The position numbers were made by a program, and so were the translations under genes. From Agelas oroides (Eukaryota > Porifera > Demospongiae > Agelasida > Agelasidae), in the NCBI GenBank assembly GCA_949130485.1, contig OX422202.1:1393501-1457500 (forward strand): DNA of 64,000 nucleotides. The letters run 5' to 3'. Shown one piece after another: positions 43,537-57,400 of the stretch (positions within the stretch are counted from its first letter, which is position 1; every line of letters begins with the position of its first letter). Under the pieces are notes generated by a model. It made no database searches. It saw nothing but the letters and a program-made list of their open reading frames with translations, and was not told where the DNA came from.

Positions 43537-46510
43537 CTTATGCTGTCCAGTCTTGTCCTAATGCTCTCCAGTCTTGTCCTTATGCTGTCCAGTCTGTCCT
43601 TATGCTGTCCAGTCTTGTCCTTATGTTGTCCAATGTTGTCCTAGCGCTGTCCAGTCTTGTTCTTATGCTGTCCAGTCTTGTCCTAGTGCTGTCCAGTGTT
43701 GTCCTTATGCTGTCCAGTCTTGTCCTTATGCTGTCCAGTCCAGTCTTGTCCTAGTGCTGTCCAGTCTTGTCCTAATGCTGTCCAGTCTGTCCTTATGCTG
43801 TCCAGCCTTGTCCTAATGCTGTCCAATCTTGTCCAAATGATGTCCAGTCTTGTCCTAATGCTGTCCAGTCTTGTCCTAGTGCTGTCGAATCTTGTCCTTA
43901 TGCTGTCCATTCTTGTCCTAATGCTGTCCAGTCTTGTCCAAATCCTGTCCAGTCTTGTCCAAATCCTGTCCAGTCTTGTCCTTATGCTGTCCAGTCTTGT
44001 CCTTATGCTGTCCAGTCTGTCCTTATGCTGTCCAGTCTTGTCCTTATGTTGTCCAATGTTGTCCTAGCGCTGTCCAGTCTTGTCCTTATGCTGTCCAGTC
44101 TTGTCCTAATGCTGTCCAATCTTGTCCAAATGATGTCCAGTCTTGTCCTAATGCTGTCCAGTCTTGTCCTAGTGCTGTCGAATCTTGTCCTTATGCTGTC
44201 CATTCTTGTCCTAATGCTGTCCAGTCTTGTCCAAATCCTGTCCAGTCTTGTCCGTATGCTGTCCAGTCTTGTCCTAATGCTGTCCAGTCTGTCCTTATCC
44301 TGTCCAACCTTGTCCTAATGCTGTCCAATCTTGTCCAGATGATGTCCAGTCTTGTCCTAATGCTGTCCAGTCTTGTCCTAGTGCTGTCCAGTCTTGTCCT
44401 TATGCTGTCCATTCTTGTCCTAATGCTGTCCAGTCTTGTCCTTATGCTGTCCAGTCTTGCCTAATGCTGTCCATTCTGTCCTTATCCTGTCCAGCCTTGT
44501 CCTAATGTTGTCCAATCTTGTCCAAATGATGTCCAGTCTTGTCCTAATGCTGTCCAGTCTTGTCCAAATCCTGTCCAGTCTTGTCCTTATGCTGTCCAGT
44601 CTTGCCTAATGCTGTCCAGTCTGTGCTTATCCTGTCCAGCGTTGTCCTAATGCTGTCCAATCGTGTCCAAATGATGTCCAGTCTTGTCCTAATGCTGTCC
44701 AGTCTTGTCCTAGTGCTGTCCAGTCTCGTCCTTATTCTGTCCAGTCTTGTCCTAATGCTCTCCAGTCTTGTCCTTATGCTGTCCAGTCTGTCCTTATGCT
44801 GTCCAGTCTTGTCCTTATGTTGTCCTAGTGCTGTCCAGTCTTGTCCTAATGCTGTCCAGTCTTGTCCAAATCCTGTCCAGTCTGTCCTTATGCTGTCCAG
44901 TCTTGTCCAAATCCTGTCCAGTCTGTCCTTATGCTGTCCACTCTTGTCCTTATGCTGTCCAGTCTTGTCCAAATCCTGTCCAGTCTTGTCCTTATGCTGT
45001 CCAGTCTTGTCCTAATGCTGTCCAGTCTGTCCTTATGCTGTCCAGTCTTGTCCTAATGCTCTCCAGTCTTGTCCTTATGCTGTCCAGTCTGTCCTTATGC
45101 TGTCCAGTCTTGTCCTTATGTTGTCCAATGTTGTCCTAGCGCTGTCCAGTCTTGTCCTTATGCTGTCCAGTCTTGTCCTAATACTGTCCAGTCATGTCCT
45201 AATGCTGTCCAGTCTTGTCCTAGTGCTGTCCAGTCTTGTCCTAATGCTGTCCAGTCTGTCCTTATGCTGTCCAGCCTTGTCCTAATGCTGTCCAATCTTG
45301 TCCAAATGATGTCCAGTCTTGTCCTAATGCTGTCCAGTCTTGTCCTAGTGCTGTCGAATCTTGTCCTTATGCTGTCCATTCTTGTCCTAATGCTGTCCAG
45401 TCTTGTCCAAATCCTGTCCAGTCTTGTCCGTATGCTGTCCAGTCTTGTCCTAATGCTGTCCAGTCTGTCCTTATCCTGTCCAACCTTGTCCTAATGCTGT
45501 CCAATCTTGTCCAGATGATGTCCAGTCTTGTCCTAATGCTGTCCAGTTTTGTCCTAGTGCTGTCCAGTCTTGTCCTTATGCTGTCCATTCTTGTCCTAAT
45601 GCTGTCCAGTCTTGTCCTTATGCTGTCCAGTCTTGCCTAATGCTGTCTATTCTGTCCTTATCCTGTCCAGCCTTGTCCTAATGTTGTCCAATCTTGTCCA
45701 AATGATGTCCAGTCTTGTCCTAATGCTGTCCAGTCTTGTCCAAATCCTGTCCAGTCTTGTCCTTATGCTGTCTAGTCTTGCCTAATGCTGTCCAGTCTGT
45801 GCTTATCCTGTCCAGCGTTGTCCTAATGCTGTCCAATCGTGTCCAAATGATGTCCAGTCTTGTCCTAATGCTGTCCAGTCTTGTCCTAGTGCTGTCCAGT
45901 CTCGTCCTTATGCTGTCCAGTCTTGTCCTATAATGCTGTCCAGTCTTGTCCAAATCCTGTCCAGTCTGTCCTTATGCTGTCCAGTCTTGTCCTAATGCTC
46001 TCCAGTCTTGTCCTTATGCTGTCCAGTCTGTCGTTATGCTGTCCATTCTTGTCCTTATGTTGTCCTATGTTGTCCTAGTGCTGTCCAGTCTTGTCCTTAT
46101 GCTGTCCAGTGTTGTCCTTACACTGTCCAGTCTGTGCTTATCCTGTCCAGCGTTGTCCTAATGCTGTCCAATCTTGTCCAAATGATGTCCAGTCTTGTCC
46201 TAATGCTGTCCAGTCTTGTCCTAGTGCTGTCCAGTCTTGTCCTTATGCTGTCCAGTCTTGTCCTATAATGCTGTCCAGTCTGGTCCAAATCCTTTCCAGT
46301 CTGTCCTTATGCTGTCCAGTCTTGTCCTAATGCTCTCCAGTCTTGTCCTTATGCTGTCCAGTCTTGTCCTTATGTTGTCCTTATGCTGTCCAATGTCGTG
46401 CTGATGCTGTCCAGTGTTGTCCTTGTTCTGTCCAGTGTTGTCCTTACACTGTCCAGTGGTGTACTTATGTTGTCCAGTCTGGCTTTAATGGTGTCCAGTG
46501 TTGTCAATGT
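43537..46510. repeat. 21-bp satellite array, right part, with 1176-bp higher-order period
   Basis: Same unit as the left part. Rare variants recur exactly 1176 bp apart, which is 56 x 21: tccgtatgct at 44251 and 45427, and the gttgtcc of cagcgttgtcc at 44641 and 45817. The blocks between them share the same variant order. Confidence 0.95.
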
Positions 46511-47425
46511 GGGTATAATCATGAAATGTCAAACAACAACAACAACAACAAAAAACTAACAACAAATCACCCTTCTAGTTCTCTTTTCTCTTGTGTTGTT
46601 ATGCAATTCAATACAGTTGTCAGTATACATGCTACATAGGTGAGCAAATATTTGAGCATTGGTGTATAACGCAATGTACCAAATCAGTTATTTTATAGCA
46701 AAGTATGTGGCTTTTCATGGCTCTGTGTTCTCATTTATGTTGCATTTCATGATTATACCCACATTGATGTGTGAAGCAGGCATCACTGATTCTACAGTGA
46801 AAGCGATCCATGCTGGCTCTGGCTAGTCAGGACACCAGACCCTCCTTGCCCTGCCAGAAGGGTCTGTTGTCCTGAGGGGGGTCAAGAGTGGGGTCTGGAT
46901 CTATCTGCACGGATAGCTTGCTCACATGCTCACGCTCCACCATGGCCCCACATTTCTGATTTGAACTGATTGTGAAGTCAGAGGAATCCCACTTCTTTAT
47001 GTGTTGGGGTCAAAGGTCACCTAGCTCGCATGTTGCAAACTTGTCTGCATGATGCAAGGGTTAATTTCTGAACAACAACATGGATCGCTGGAAGGCAAAA
47101 GGTCCTATTCGCTGCATGCAACAACTTGCTTACATGACTCAAGAAGGGAGGGGAAGTGCTAATCAAACCTTGGTGGGAAATTAACAAGGCTAATTTTGAC
47201 CAATTGAAATCACTAGTAATGCTTCAAACCTGTAAACAAGTACTTGCACAAAAGCAAAAGATAAACACAGGGTCATACGAATTGCATACAACACACACAG
47301 CATGAGGTTTCATTCAGTTCACAATGTACAACACCAAGAAAAGAGGTGGGTTAAAATGATGTAGCTCAGCAGGAGACGGAGGGTGCAGAGGAGGTTGAGG
47401 GAGGAAGACATGAGGAAGGGAATAA
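46511..47425. other. Unannotated spacer between the satellite and SYTL gene C
   Basis: Contains a GGACACCAGACCCTCC fragment related to the longer TIR family (about 46828-46880). ATCATGAAATGTC near 46520 recurs inverted as gcatttcatgattat at about 46740-46755. No gene was recognised. Confidence 0.5.
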
Positions 47426-48149
47426 CTATAGTCCAGTCTCTGTTTCTTTATTTAATGACCTTTGACCTTTTAATGACCTTCTTTTAGATTTTCTCTTTTG
47501 GAGCCACCAAGCAGGTGCCTAAGAAAATAAACACATTGTCAGTTGAGAACATTTTCAAAAGTCATCCAATAACTTTTCTCACTATGTTAAAGAAGGCATG
47601 TTTTAGATCGTTCACAAACCTTGGTGAGAACTGGTGAGGATCTTGGAAGGGGTTGGCGGAAACGGATACTACGGTCTGGTGTAAGCTGTGACTCAGTCGG
47701 AACAGTCTGGAAGGGACAAAAAAATATGAGATTGTGAAGGGGAACTCCCCTTATGCAGGTTTGGCAAGCAACAACAGTGTGTTACATAATTTTGCATTTC
47801 AGAGTCAGCAGATATTCACCCCTTTCTGAGCATCCATGGTATTACGTAATATTGGATGTCAATACTGATCGGTTAGTGTGTTGACATAAATGACATTGTA
47901 CAGCAACTCTTTAGAAGGGCCAGACAAGAAGCAGAAGTCAGAACACTAAACTTCTCACTGATTTTCACACGCTCACTGCAATCATGCAGTGTTCCTTGAC
48001 CTCCAATATGGTGTATTACCGTGGGAACTGGATGCCTGGAAAGGGGGTCATAGTAAACATTCACAAACCTCGGGTTGTGGGCCACAGAAACTCTTGCAGG
48101 GTTGAGTAAGGACACTGTTTGCTGTGGGATGGGACTCTGTGGGAGGAGC
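47426..48149 (-). other. Candidate extra 3' exons of SYTL gene C
   Basis: Three segments bounded by good acceptors and GTTTGTG donors: 48149-48069, 47706-47620, and a terminal one from 47518. They are open and joinable in two phases. Phase 2 reads LLPQSPIPQQTVSLLNPARV, later LFRLSHSLHQTVVSVSANPF, and ends HLLGGSKRENLKEGH before an AATAAA. Phase 0 fits the only nearby donor in the preceding exon (GAG|GTCCGT, weak). They may be an alternative end of gene C. The frame is unresolved. Confidence 0.45.
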
Positions 48150-48409
48150 CTGGAAGGAAAGAGGAGAAGTTGTTGTGGATCAGCCTGGGTTGTGCATAGA
48201 CAAGTTGCCTGAACTTGTCAATGAGTGAAAGCTAGCCTCATTCCCAGTCCTCATACCACAGCTATCATCAGCTGCAGTACATCACACTACAGTGGCCAAC
48301 ATCATGTGACCATTTTCACCAAACCTTTCCAGTGCTACTCGTACTGCAAGTGACAATAGCTGTAGTGCCTGACTGGGAATGAGGCTAGACAAAGGCAATA
48401 CGACAAGAA

Positions 48410-51400
48410 CTAATGCGAATCAGAACGGACCTCCTTCTTGGCATTGTCGTTGGGTGGGGGAGACGATGAAACTGCTGATGGCCTTTTTTTGTGCTCTAAT
48501 TCATTCTCTGTGGGGGAAGCATCTGCCTTCATCTCCTGTTTTCCCACTACTGGGACTGGGGAAGAAGGGAAAGATGAGGGGCCAGACTGGTTGGAGAAAT
48601 CACTCCCTCTCGGATCCATTGAGGGTCTGAGTGTGTGCCATCGCTCCACCCACTCTCCCGGGTGGGCCACCATGGCCTCCCAGTGCGATATCTCATCTCC
48701 AACAGAGTCCATCCACTCCTTGCGCTTGGCTATACTGCCAGGGTCAGGACCTAGACGAAGACCTCCAATAAAATCATTGAAGGAGATGAAGTCATAGTCC
48801 CAGACGGTAACTTCCAGTACCCTCTCTTTTGACAGCTCATCAAGTACCACCTTTTCGTATGTGAGCTGTTCGTCCCAGACAGGGTCCAGGCTGTTATTGA
48901 TCACCTTCGTCTTACGCTTCCCATTCCAGCTCCTATCTGGCAACAGATAACACTGGACGTACCCATCTGTCAACGACCCGATGTCCATCTTGGGCAAATT
49001 CCTGGCTTTTTTGACAGCAATGCAGACACTTCCCTTGATCTTGCCGTCCTTGGTTGAACCAGAAGGCGTAAACATTAGCCCGAGTTTCAGGTCTCCACGG
49101 TAGGAATCCGGTTGGGTGGGTCTTCCTCCCTGCGTTTGGGAATTGCATAAGTAAATTCACTATAGCCACTTTCTCAAACTAGCTACCGTTTTCATCTCAA
49201 AAATGTTGCATGGCTTGCCATTGCTTATACATGGGCAGAAAAAATGGTGCAAACTTTGTGAAGTTAGTGATTTTGGAATTTCATTTGTGATCATCCCGGA
49301 TAGAAATGAAATATTTTCCCACCTTCGAGTGCATCACCAGGTTCTAAGAGGCACATTGCTGAACGTCTGTCAGGAGTAGCACTCATACATGCTTCATAGA
49401 CGCATGAATATCCCATGTGTCATATAAAGTGAGTACAGAGGTTTTCAGGTTGCTTGTCAAACTGCACAAGTGCCATACGCAAAGTCCACTTATGTAAACT
49501 AACCACTAATTAAATTGTTACACAAGCAGGATTTGGTAAACAGCGTCAAATCTGATTAGTGGTTGTTTTGACAAAAGTGGACTTTGCACTTACAACTTGT
49601 ACAGCTTGACAAGCAGCCTGAAAATCTCTGTATGAGGCCTGGCCCTTAGCACAAGTTCAATGATACAACACTTTGACTGTGGTGATTGCTTAAGATATGC
49701 CTGCATCCAACCAGTGGTCACAGAAAAGACAAAGAGTGCACATTCCCAAGAGAGAGTACGTACAACATGCACATACCGTATTCTCTCTAAAATACCGGAC
49801 ACTCTAATTGTCCGGACACCAATTTTTCGTCACTCTAATTAAACCGGACGGCAGAAAAATTAAGGGATTTTCCCTCTCTAATTCAAGCGGACACATGCGA
49901 GATCAAAATTTTTGTCGGAGTGTTGGCTAGTCAAACGAAGTTCCGCAGAGTGAATCAAGGAATAGAGAAAGGCTCTACGAAGTTATTTTGAGCCTAGGTA
50001 TGTTATTCTGGAGATTACAGAGAACACTTACATGCTGCATGTTGTCACGGTGTACCGAGTACCGTCTTTGGCTTTTCACATTGATAGCAAGGCAAAGCTC
50101 CAAAACCGTCTTGATATTTAAAAAGCTTGTGGGCTGCAGCACCTTCCTTGCTAGTGTTATATTTCTGCTTGGAGGCGTTGTGAAGAAATCATGGCCAATA
50201 AGTCGTTTTTACAATCGAAGCGATCGACAATGATCTGGGCTTCGTTACTATGTTTCACCCCTTGAGTCCGATGGTGCTCAGCAGGCCTGCTCATGGGTAC
50301 TGACGGTAGCCCATGCACACAGATAGCGACAGCAAATGCACATGGTAACTCGTAACAAAAGCGTGGTTGATAACACACAAAAAAGGACGACGGAACTGGC
50401 ACTAAAGACCTCTCTAATTCACACCGGACACTTCCGTTCAGAAATTAATAACTCTCTAAAAATTTCCGGACACTCCAATTTTGAATTATTTTTTTGCTGT
50501 CCGCTATTTTAGAGAGAATACGGTACGTAGTGAAATGCACTGGCTCAACACATAAAACCGCTAATGACAAATACTTGCATACAGCTCGGACACAAGCACA
50601 AGACAGAGTAGTATTCCATTAGCCTCGTTCCCAGGCTTAGCGGGGAGAACCTGGGAATGAGGCTAGTATTCCATTTCAACCTGGAACTGACACATTTCAA
50701 ATTTAACTCACTCACCCATCTCCATTACATGAATGTGTATGCAAACATGTACACACATCCACACCGACACAACTTACAGATGTAACTGGTTTGGTTCTAC
50801 TTGGAGTGGGTGTACGGCTCTGCTCTCCTGGAGAACTCGTTTCTTCCTCTTCTGTGGGGCTCAGTTTCCTCGTGGGAGATGCTCGGGGGTCCATGGAGGG
50901 TCTGAGCGTGTGCCATCGCTGCACCCACTCTCCCGGACAGGCCAGCATTGCCTCCCAGTGCGATATCTCTCCCTGGATAGAGTCCATCCATTCCCTGTGC
51001 TCGGCTGCCAAGCTAGGGGTGGGGCCGAGATGAAGACCACCAATGAAATCATTGCTTCCACGTCTATCATAGTCCCAGACGGTCAAGTCCAGTACCCTCT
51101 CCTTTGACAGCTGCTCAAGGGTCACGTTTTTAAATGTGAATTCCTCCTCCCAGACTGGGTTCAGGTCATTTTTGACCACTCTCGTCTTACGCTTCCCAGT
51201 CGTGCTTATATTTGGCAGCAAAAAGCACCTGACAGTGGCATCTGTCAGTCCATTGGCATCCATAACAGGCAGATCTTTCGCCTTCTTGATGGTAATGTGA
51301 AGGGTGCCCATTACTAGATGTTTATTTTCCTCACTGATCTCACATGGTGAGGAGAATTTCAGTGCTACTGACAACTTCCCATGGTAGAAGTTTTCATCGT

Positions 51401-54400
51401 CTGTGCTGTTCTCCTGGAGAGGAGCAATGCAAGAGACATCACATCACAAGTCGTGTGCATTGCTGTGTAACCAGTATGTGCGTAGTGTCATTATTCTAGC
51501 TAATAGAATGGTCAATACCTCACTCATGCATTGTTAAGCGCATACGCCTATATTCACTATAGCCACTTTCTCAAACTAGCTACCGTTTTCATCTCAAAAA
51601 TGTTGCATGGCTTGCCATTGCTTATACATGCAGCAGAAAATATGGTGCAAACTTTGTAAAGTTAGTGATTTTGGAATTTCATTTGTGGTCATCCCGGATA
51701 GAAATCAAATATTTTTCCACCTTCGAGCACATCACCAGGTTCTAAGTGGCATATTGCTGAACTTCTGTCAGGAGTAGCACTCATACATGCTTCATAGACG
51801 CATGAATATCCAATGTGTCTATAAAGTGAGTAGTAAGTGCATTGCTGTGTAACCAGTATGCGTACAGTGTCATTATTCTAGCTAATAGAATGATCGATAT
51901 CTCACTCATGCATTGTTAAGCTATATTTTCACAGGAAGTGAAGTAAATGTGAAATTTATGAATAATGCTTTCCTAGAAGTGTGTACTAGGTACAGTAAAT
52001 TTCTGCGAAACACATTGGTTTCTCATCCTGCCATTTGTTGCTCACTTTCCTAGAAGTGTGTACTAGGTACAGTAAATTTCTGCGAAACACATTGGTTTCT
52101 CATCCTGCCATTTGTTGCTCACTTTCCTAGAAGTGTGTACTAGGTGCAGTGAATTTCAGTAAATAACTAAAACACATTTGCTTCCTCATCCTGCCATTTG
52201 TTGCTCACTTTCCTAGAAGTGTGTACTAGGTGCAGTGAATTTCAGTGAATAACTAAAACACATTTGCTTCCTCATCCTGCCATTTTTTGCTCACTTTCCT
52301 AGAAGTGTGTACACTAGGTGCAGTGCATTTCAGTAAATAACTAAAACACATTTGCTTCCTCATCCTGCCATTTGTTGCTCACTTTCCTAGAAGTGTGTAC
52401 TAGGTGCAGTGAATTTCAGTGAATAACTAAAACACATTTGCTTCCTCATCCTGCCATTTTTTGCTCACCTTCCTAGAAGTGTGTACACTAGGTGCAGTGC
52501 ATTTCAGTAAATAACTAAAACACATTTGCTTCCTCATCCTGCCATTTGTTGCTCACTTTCCTAGAAGTGTGTACTAGGTGCAGTGCATTTCAGTAAATAA
52601 CTAAAACACATTTGCTTCCTCATCCTGCCATTTGTTGCTCACTTTCCTAGAAGTGTGTACTAGGTGCAGTGAATTTCAGTGAATAACTAAAACACATTTG
52701 CTTCCTCATCCTGCCATTTTTTGCTCACTTTCAGTGTGTACAGAGAGTTTGACTGACCTATCTGTTTGTCTCTCAAGCAAATTCTGTACTTGTTCAGTGT
52801 TGTTCCTGGTACACTAAACACCCTCTCTCTGCCACTGACTTACCAGTTGGTTTTGCTCTACATACTACCGTAAGATCTCTGTCTGTCTGTCTGTCTGTAA
52901 TGACTACCCAGAAAGGCACTTTGATTGGAGAGAAAAAATGACTTTGGGTGCTTCGGGGTGCCTTCTAATTAGAGCAGCTCCGACACTTAGAGCCACACAA
53001 ATGTTACCTCAAGCTTTTGATGTTTCTGTGGCAGCTTAATGGACAATTCTGTGCTAAAGTCTATGATGTAATGTGCCGAGAGTGAGGCTGGGGAAGTGAA
53101 CCAAGGTCAAAGTACACTATAATTGCTGCCATTTGTGTCCATACTCATGAGTGTGAAGAACAGTTCTAATTAGAAAATGCTCTCCAAAATCTATACGTGA
53201 CAGTCAGAGGGTGCCCCTTTGAAACACAAAAAAAACATTTCAAGGTCTTAGGGATTTATTGGAGAGCCTACACCATTCCACTAAATTGGATTTACTTGAA
53301 ATTATTTACTCCCAACACACAATACTGACCATCTCTTGGAGTGTGTACCACCGATCTTTTGAGTCAGTGAGGTCCAGGGAGGAGAGGGGAAGACGAACTT
53401 CTCCCAGAAACTGGTTACTCCCGAACTGATCCCAGTCCCACACACTTAGACAGAGTGTACGGGTTTTCACTTCAACTCGGGGTAGCTTGTACTGAGAGTG
53501 ATGGGGGGGGGGGGGGGGGGGGGGGGAAGGAGATGTGGAATGGAATGAATATCACTATAGGGAATGGAATCAGTGCCACTACTACAGAATGGAAATTGTA
53601 CACTTAGACTAGCCTTGTTCCCAGGCCCCCACCCAGTGCTCTCTCGCTTCCAGTACAGTGCTGAAAGTGACAGAAAGCTGGGCCAGGGCCTGGAAGTGAT
53701 CCAGAGCCAATACATAGCCTATTCAAAACAATTTTGTCCATTCCATGTACAAGCTACAAAGCCAAGGGCTCACAACACACACCAACCTTGAGAATCTCAT
53801 CATATACCGGATCAAGTGTCTTCTTCTGAACAGTGGTTTTTCTCTTTGTCTGTTTGCTCTTGTCTGGGAGAAGGTTCGTCTCAACGAAGGGGTCGGAGAA
53901 ACCATTTTCTTTAGCAGCTGCAATCTTCTTCGCCCTGGTCACTCGGACAAACAGCTGTTCTTCCTTGTGCCACACCCCCAATAGTACTTTCCCACTGATA
54001 TCGTAGTCGCCCTTCCCACATGATGCACTGTACATGCTAGTTACACTCGCGGTGCTAGTTTTTCGCTTCATAAATGTCATGGCAGGTAAAGACACATCTT
54101 GGTCTTCTGTCTCTTCCATCTCTTCTGCCTCCTCTGTCTCTTCCGTCTCCTCCTCAGAGTCAGAGTGTTCAGCTGAGGGCATCTTTTGTGCCGGAGAGGG
54201 CTTGTGTTCCCCGTTACTAACATGCTGGTCCACTGAGGTACAAACAATGAAATAGTTTAGTATTTTGTGTAAAAATATAGATTTTATGTTAGCTTGTTAT
54301 TAGTGAGTATATGTGCCAGTCCCTGGTAAACATCAATTATTATTCTGTTTCATAGTTTGAGCACATCACGGCATTTTAAGTGTCATATCACTGAACTTAC

Positions 54401-57400
54401 GTTAAAGACACATGCTTAATAGTGGACCATCAGATATTCATCTACCTACAAGACGCACATCTGATGCACCCATAAAGCCCATATGAGCCCAGCACTTAAT
54501 GGTAACACAGTGAATTGATGCGCTCAAAATACACAATGGAGTAAAATTCAATTTCTATCCACGATTGCCACTTGTATACGTGTAAACATGTCATTATGTG
54601 GGTCATTAGGAAAAACAATGAGACATGGTATTTGGTGTATGAAATAAACCTAATTAGTTATATATAATCATATATATAACTAATTAGTACACCCCCACCC
54701 TTCTCAGCATGCGTGGTGACTTAGCTTTGGTATAGACAAGCCAGGCTGCTCATGGATCACAGAGTGGATCTTTTCCTGCCACAATTAACCCTTTAACAAC
54801 CGATGACGCCTTTTGGCATTGTCAGTTTTTGGCCGCATGTTATCAGTTGGCGCAATCCATTTTGAAGATAGGTTCTGCGCTAGCAGAAAGGGTGGGACAG
54901 GGGGAGGTGGGTGGGTGCACCGCTCTGGCTGACAGTGCATGGTGGCAGTTGCAGCTGCCTGTAGAAAAGCCCTGGTCAATGCCGGGTGGGCCATTTATCT
55001 GCCTTCTTGCACAAACGGGTGTAGAAAATGTCCCTTTCACCTTGTACGGACTCCGTTTCTGGCATTTTAGGCAGCTTTTAGTCCGGAGGAGCGCTCTCTG
55101 GTCGGAGGGCCCTGACTATTGAATGCTCGCTAATGAGTGGGTGTGGCCAAGGTCATGAACCCACAGAGAATGTGTCAATAAAGCTTTGACTCAAGTTTCC
55201 AGTGCTAGCTCCAAGCAGAAGTGGAAATACGGACCAAGGAAGGTATCCATAGCCTAATAAAGACTTCCAGTAAATAGCCTATGGTTGTTCAAGAGTTAAG
55301 GACTACAGGTATGACCAGACAAGCTACAAACAGCAAGGGGTGGCTGCTAATTTCATGATTTAGCATGAAACTAAAACCCGTAGTTACCTAAACAGGACAT
55401 TGCACATACACCTTGTAACATACTGGTGAAAGTGTTAAGGATTGCCTATGGCTACTTTCAGTGAGTACATAAACTGATAAACCCTCTGTGCAAACTGTCA
55501 GTTGGTATCAGAGCTAGTGGAAAAAACAGTTGTTCACCAAACCTCACCTTCTGTTGCCTTCAGTGATTGACGGATGAGATCTGTGGCATCAAGACTTGCA
55601 ACTGGAGACTTGCTAGGGGGAAATAACTCTCCAGTCTGTAAATCCAGTTGTCTGTGTGTGTAGGGGGGTGGGGAGGTGGGAGAAAAAAGACAACGTTACT
55701 ATCACAGTTTGTATTTGTATGTTATTCTTAGCTTGTCCTGTAGCTAGCTACCACAATATAGATAATACCTACTCCTGAACAATACTCCCCAGCCTGCACT
55801 GTGATAAAGGCTGGGGAAAAGCCAGGGAATGAGGACCTTATGAAACAAATAGCCCAAGCTCATTCCCAGTTTGTGTTGCGGAGCCTGGGAATGAGGCTAA
55901 TGGTTCACCCACGCACAGTACGTGACACCATGGTTTGGAGTTCGTAAGGTATGTAATTTCAAACCAATATCAGTTCTAGTGATTGATGAAGACCTAAAAC
56001 TGGACATTGCAGTGAGAGTGCTGTTATTCGAGTAAGCTCCACACTAAGAAGTTGAATTGCAGTGTATATATTTGATGTAGCCTCGTTCCCAGGCCTTCGC
56101 ATGTACGTCGCTTGCAGGATGAAATTCTGTGCGAATTTCGTACTGCAAGTGATAAACGTATGAAAGCCTGGGAACAAGGCTATATTTGATTCCATATACC
56201 TTGTGTAGTACAAGAGCTGTGCATCGCATACGGACAAAAGTAAGATTTTCACTCCGCTACCGTGAGGTTGGGCATTGAGTGTGCCATGCAAGAGTGATGA
56301 AGGTTCCAAGAGACGTTTGGGAGGGGTACCTGGAGCGTGAACACCTTCTGTACAAGGGCTGGCAGTTGTTTAGACAAACAGTGAACCATGCTACATAATT
56401 ACAGCAGAAATACAGAAGCTAGCATGATTGTCCAAGTTGAATAGCTCCAACATACATTGGTGACTTGCCTTCACGTAAGTAAGGAACTATGTATGAGCAG
56501 TCTGAAACTGTTTAGTAGAGCTAGTCTACCAAGCCAGACCATCTTGAACCCTCCAGAAAAGTGAGAGATGGTTTAAGCTTGATAGAGAAAGCTGAAGGTC
56601 GAATAGTGAGGAGAGAACTAGACTGTTAGTAGCATGCTTCCTGTACTCCTGTCAGAAGTCAGCGGCCTTCCACTTGCGCCATCCAACAAAGATGCCACAT
56701 GGCGAAAGCCTTACAGTTAAAATTTCTACAGTTTCTCATGTTTACAGTAAACTAATAGCTTCCCATCAGTTACAGAAGGAAACACCTCTCCCAAACAGCC
56801 CAATGTGCCAGTTTAGCTTCAGCAATGACCAAAATGAAATTCAGCTACCTGCCCAGGTCGGACAAACATTCCATTGTGTGGTATCTCTTTATATGCAAAG
56901 ACGTGTGCACAGGTTGTTTACAGACAGTAGCAAGTGGCAACCCTGCTAGCTACAGACATGCATGGCCTGTATGCTGTCGTCTGGTAATGTTAGACTGCTG
57001 GTGAAGCCTCACTATCTAAACGATGCCACTCTGCTTCGCTTGGTTCACTCCCAGCATTTTTTACATTTCCCTAAACTCTGGAATCTGCATGTCAGCGTCT
57101 TTCATTTCCCTAAACTCTGGAGCCTGCATGTCTGTCTATTGTCAACATTGATCCATGCTACTATGATACAACTTCCTGTGTTTATGAAACAGAATGTACA
57201 ACTTCCTGTGAGTAAGGTCAGGTCAGTGGAGGTCAGATGACATATATCAGATGACATATATCGTACTAGTATGCTAGGTGCAGGGAAACTAAATGGAAAA
57301 GTTCTCCAAATTTTCGGATCTCAAAGACATTGGGATAATTCGAAAGCTATAGTGGAGTACAATTATCCCTCTCCAAATTAATTAGCTCTATAGCCAAAGT

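Noticed and set aside
40300-46640. Long open frames of MLSSLV, PYAVQSC and RTRLDSI repeats on both strands
   Set aside because: They are the 21-bp satellite read in frame. The unit is a multiple of three with few stops, so several frames stay open. No splice signals, composition shift or domain support coding.
54034-54255. Plus-strand frame opposite gene C
   Set aside because: Antisense shadow of the Glu-rich linker exon (Ser-rich when read in reverse).
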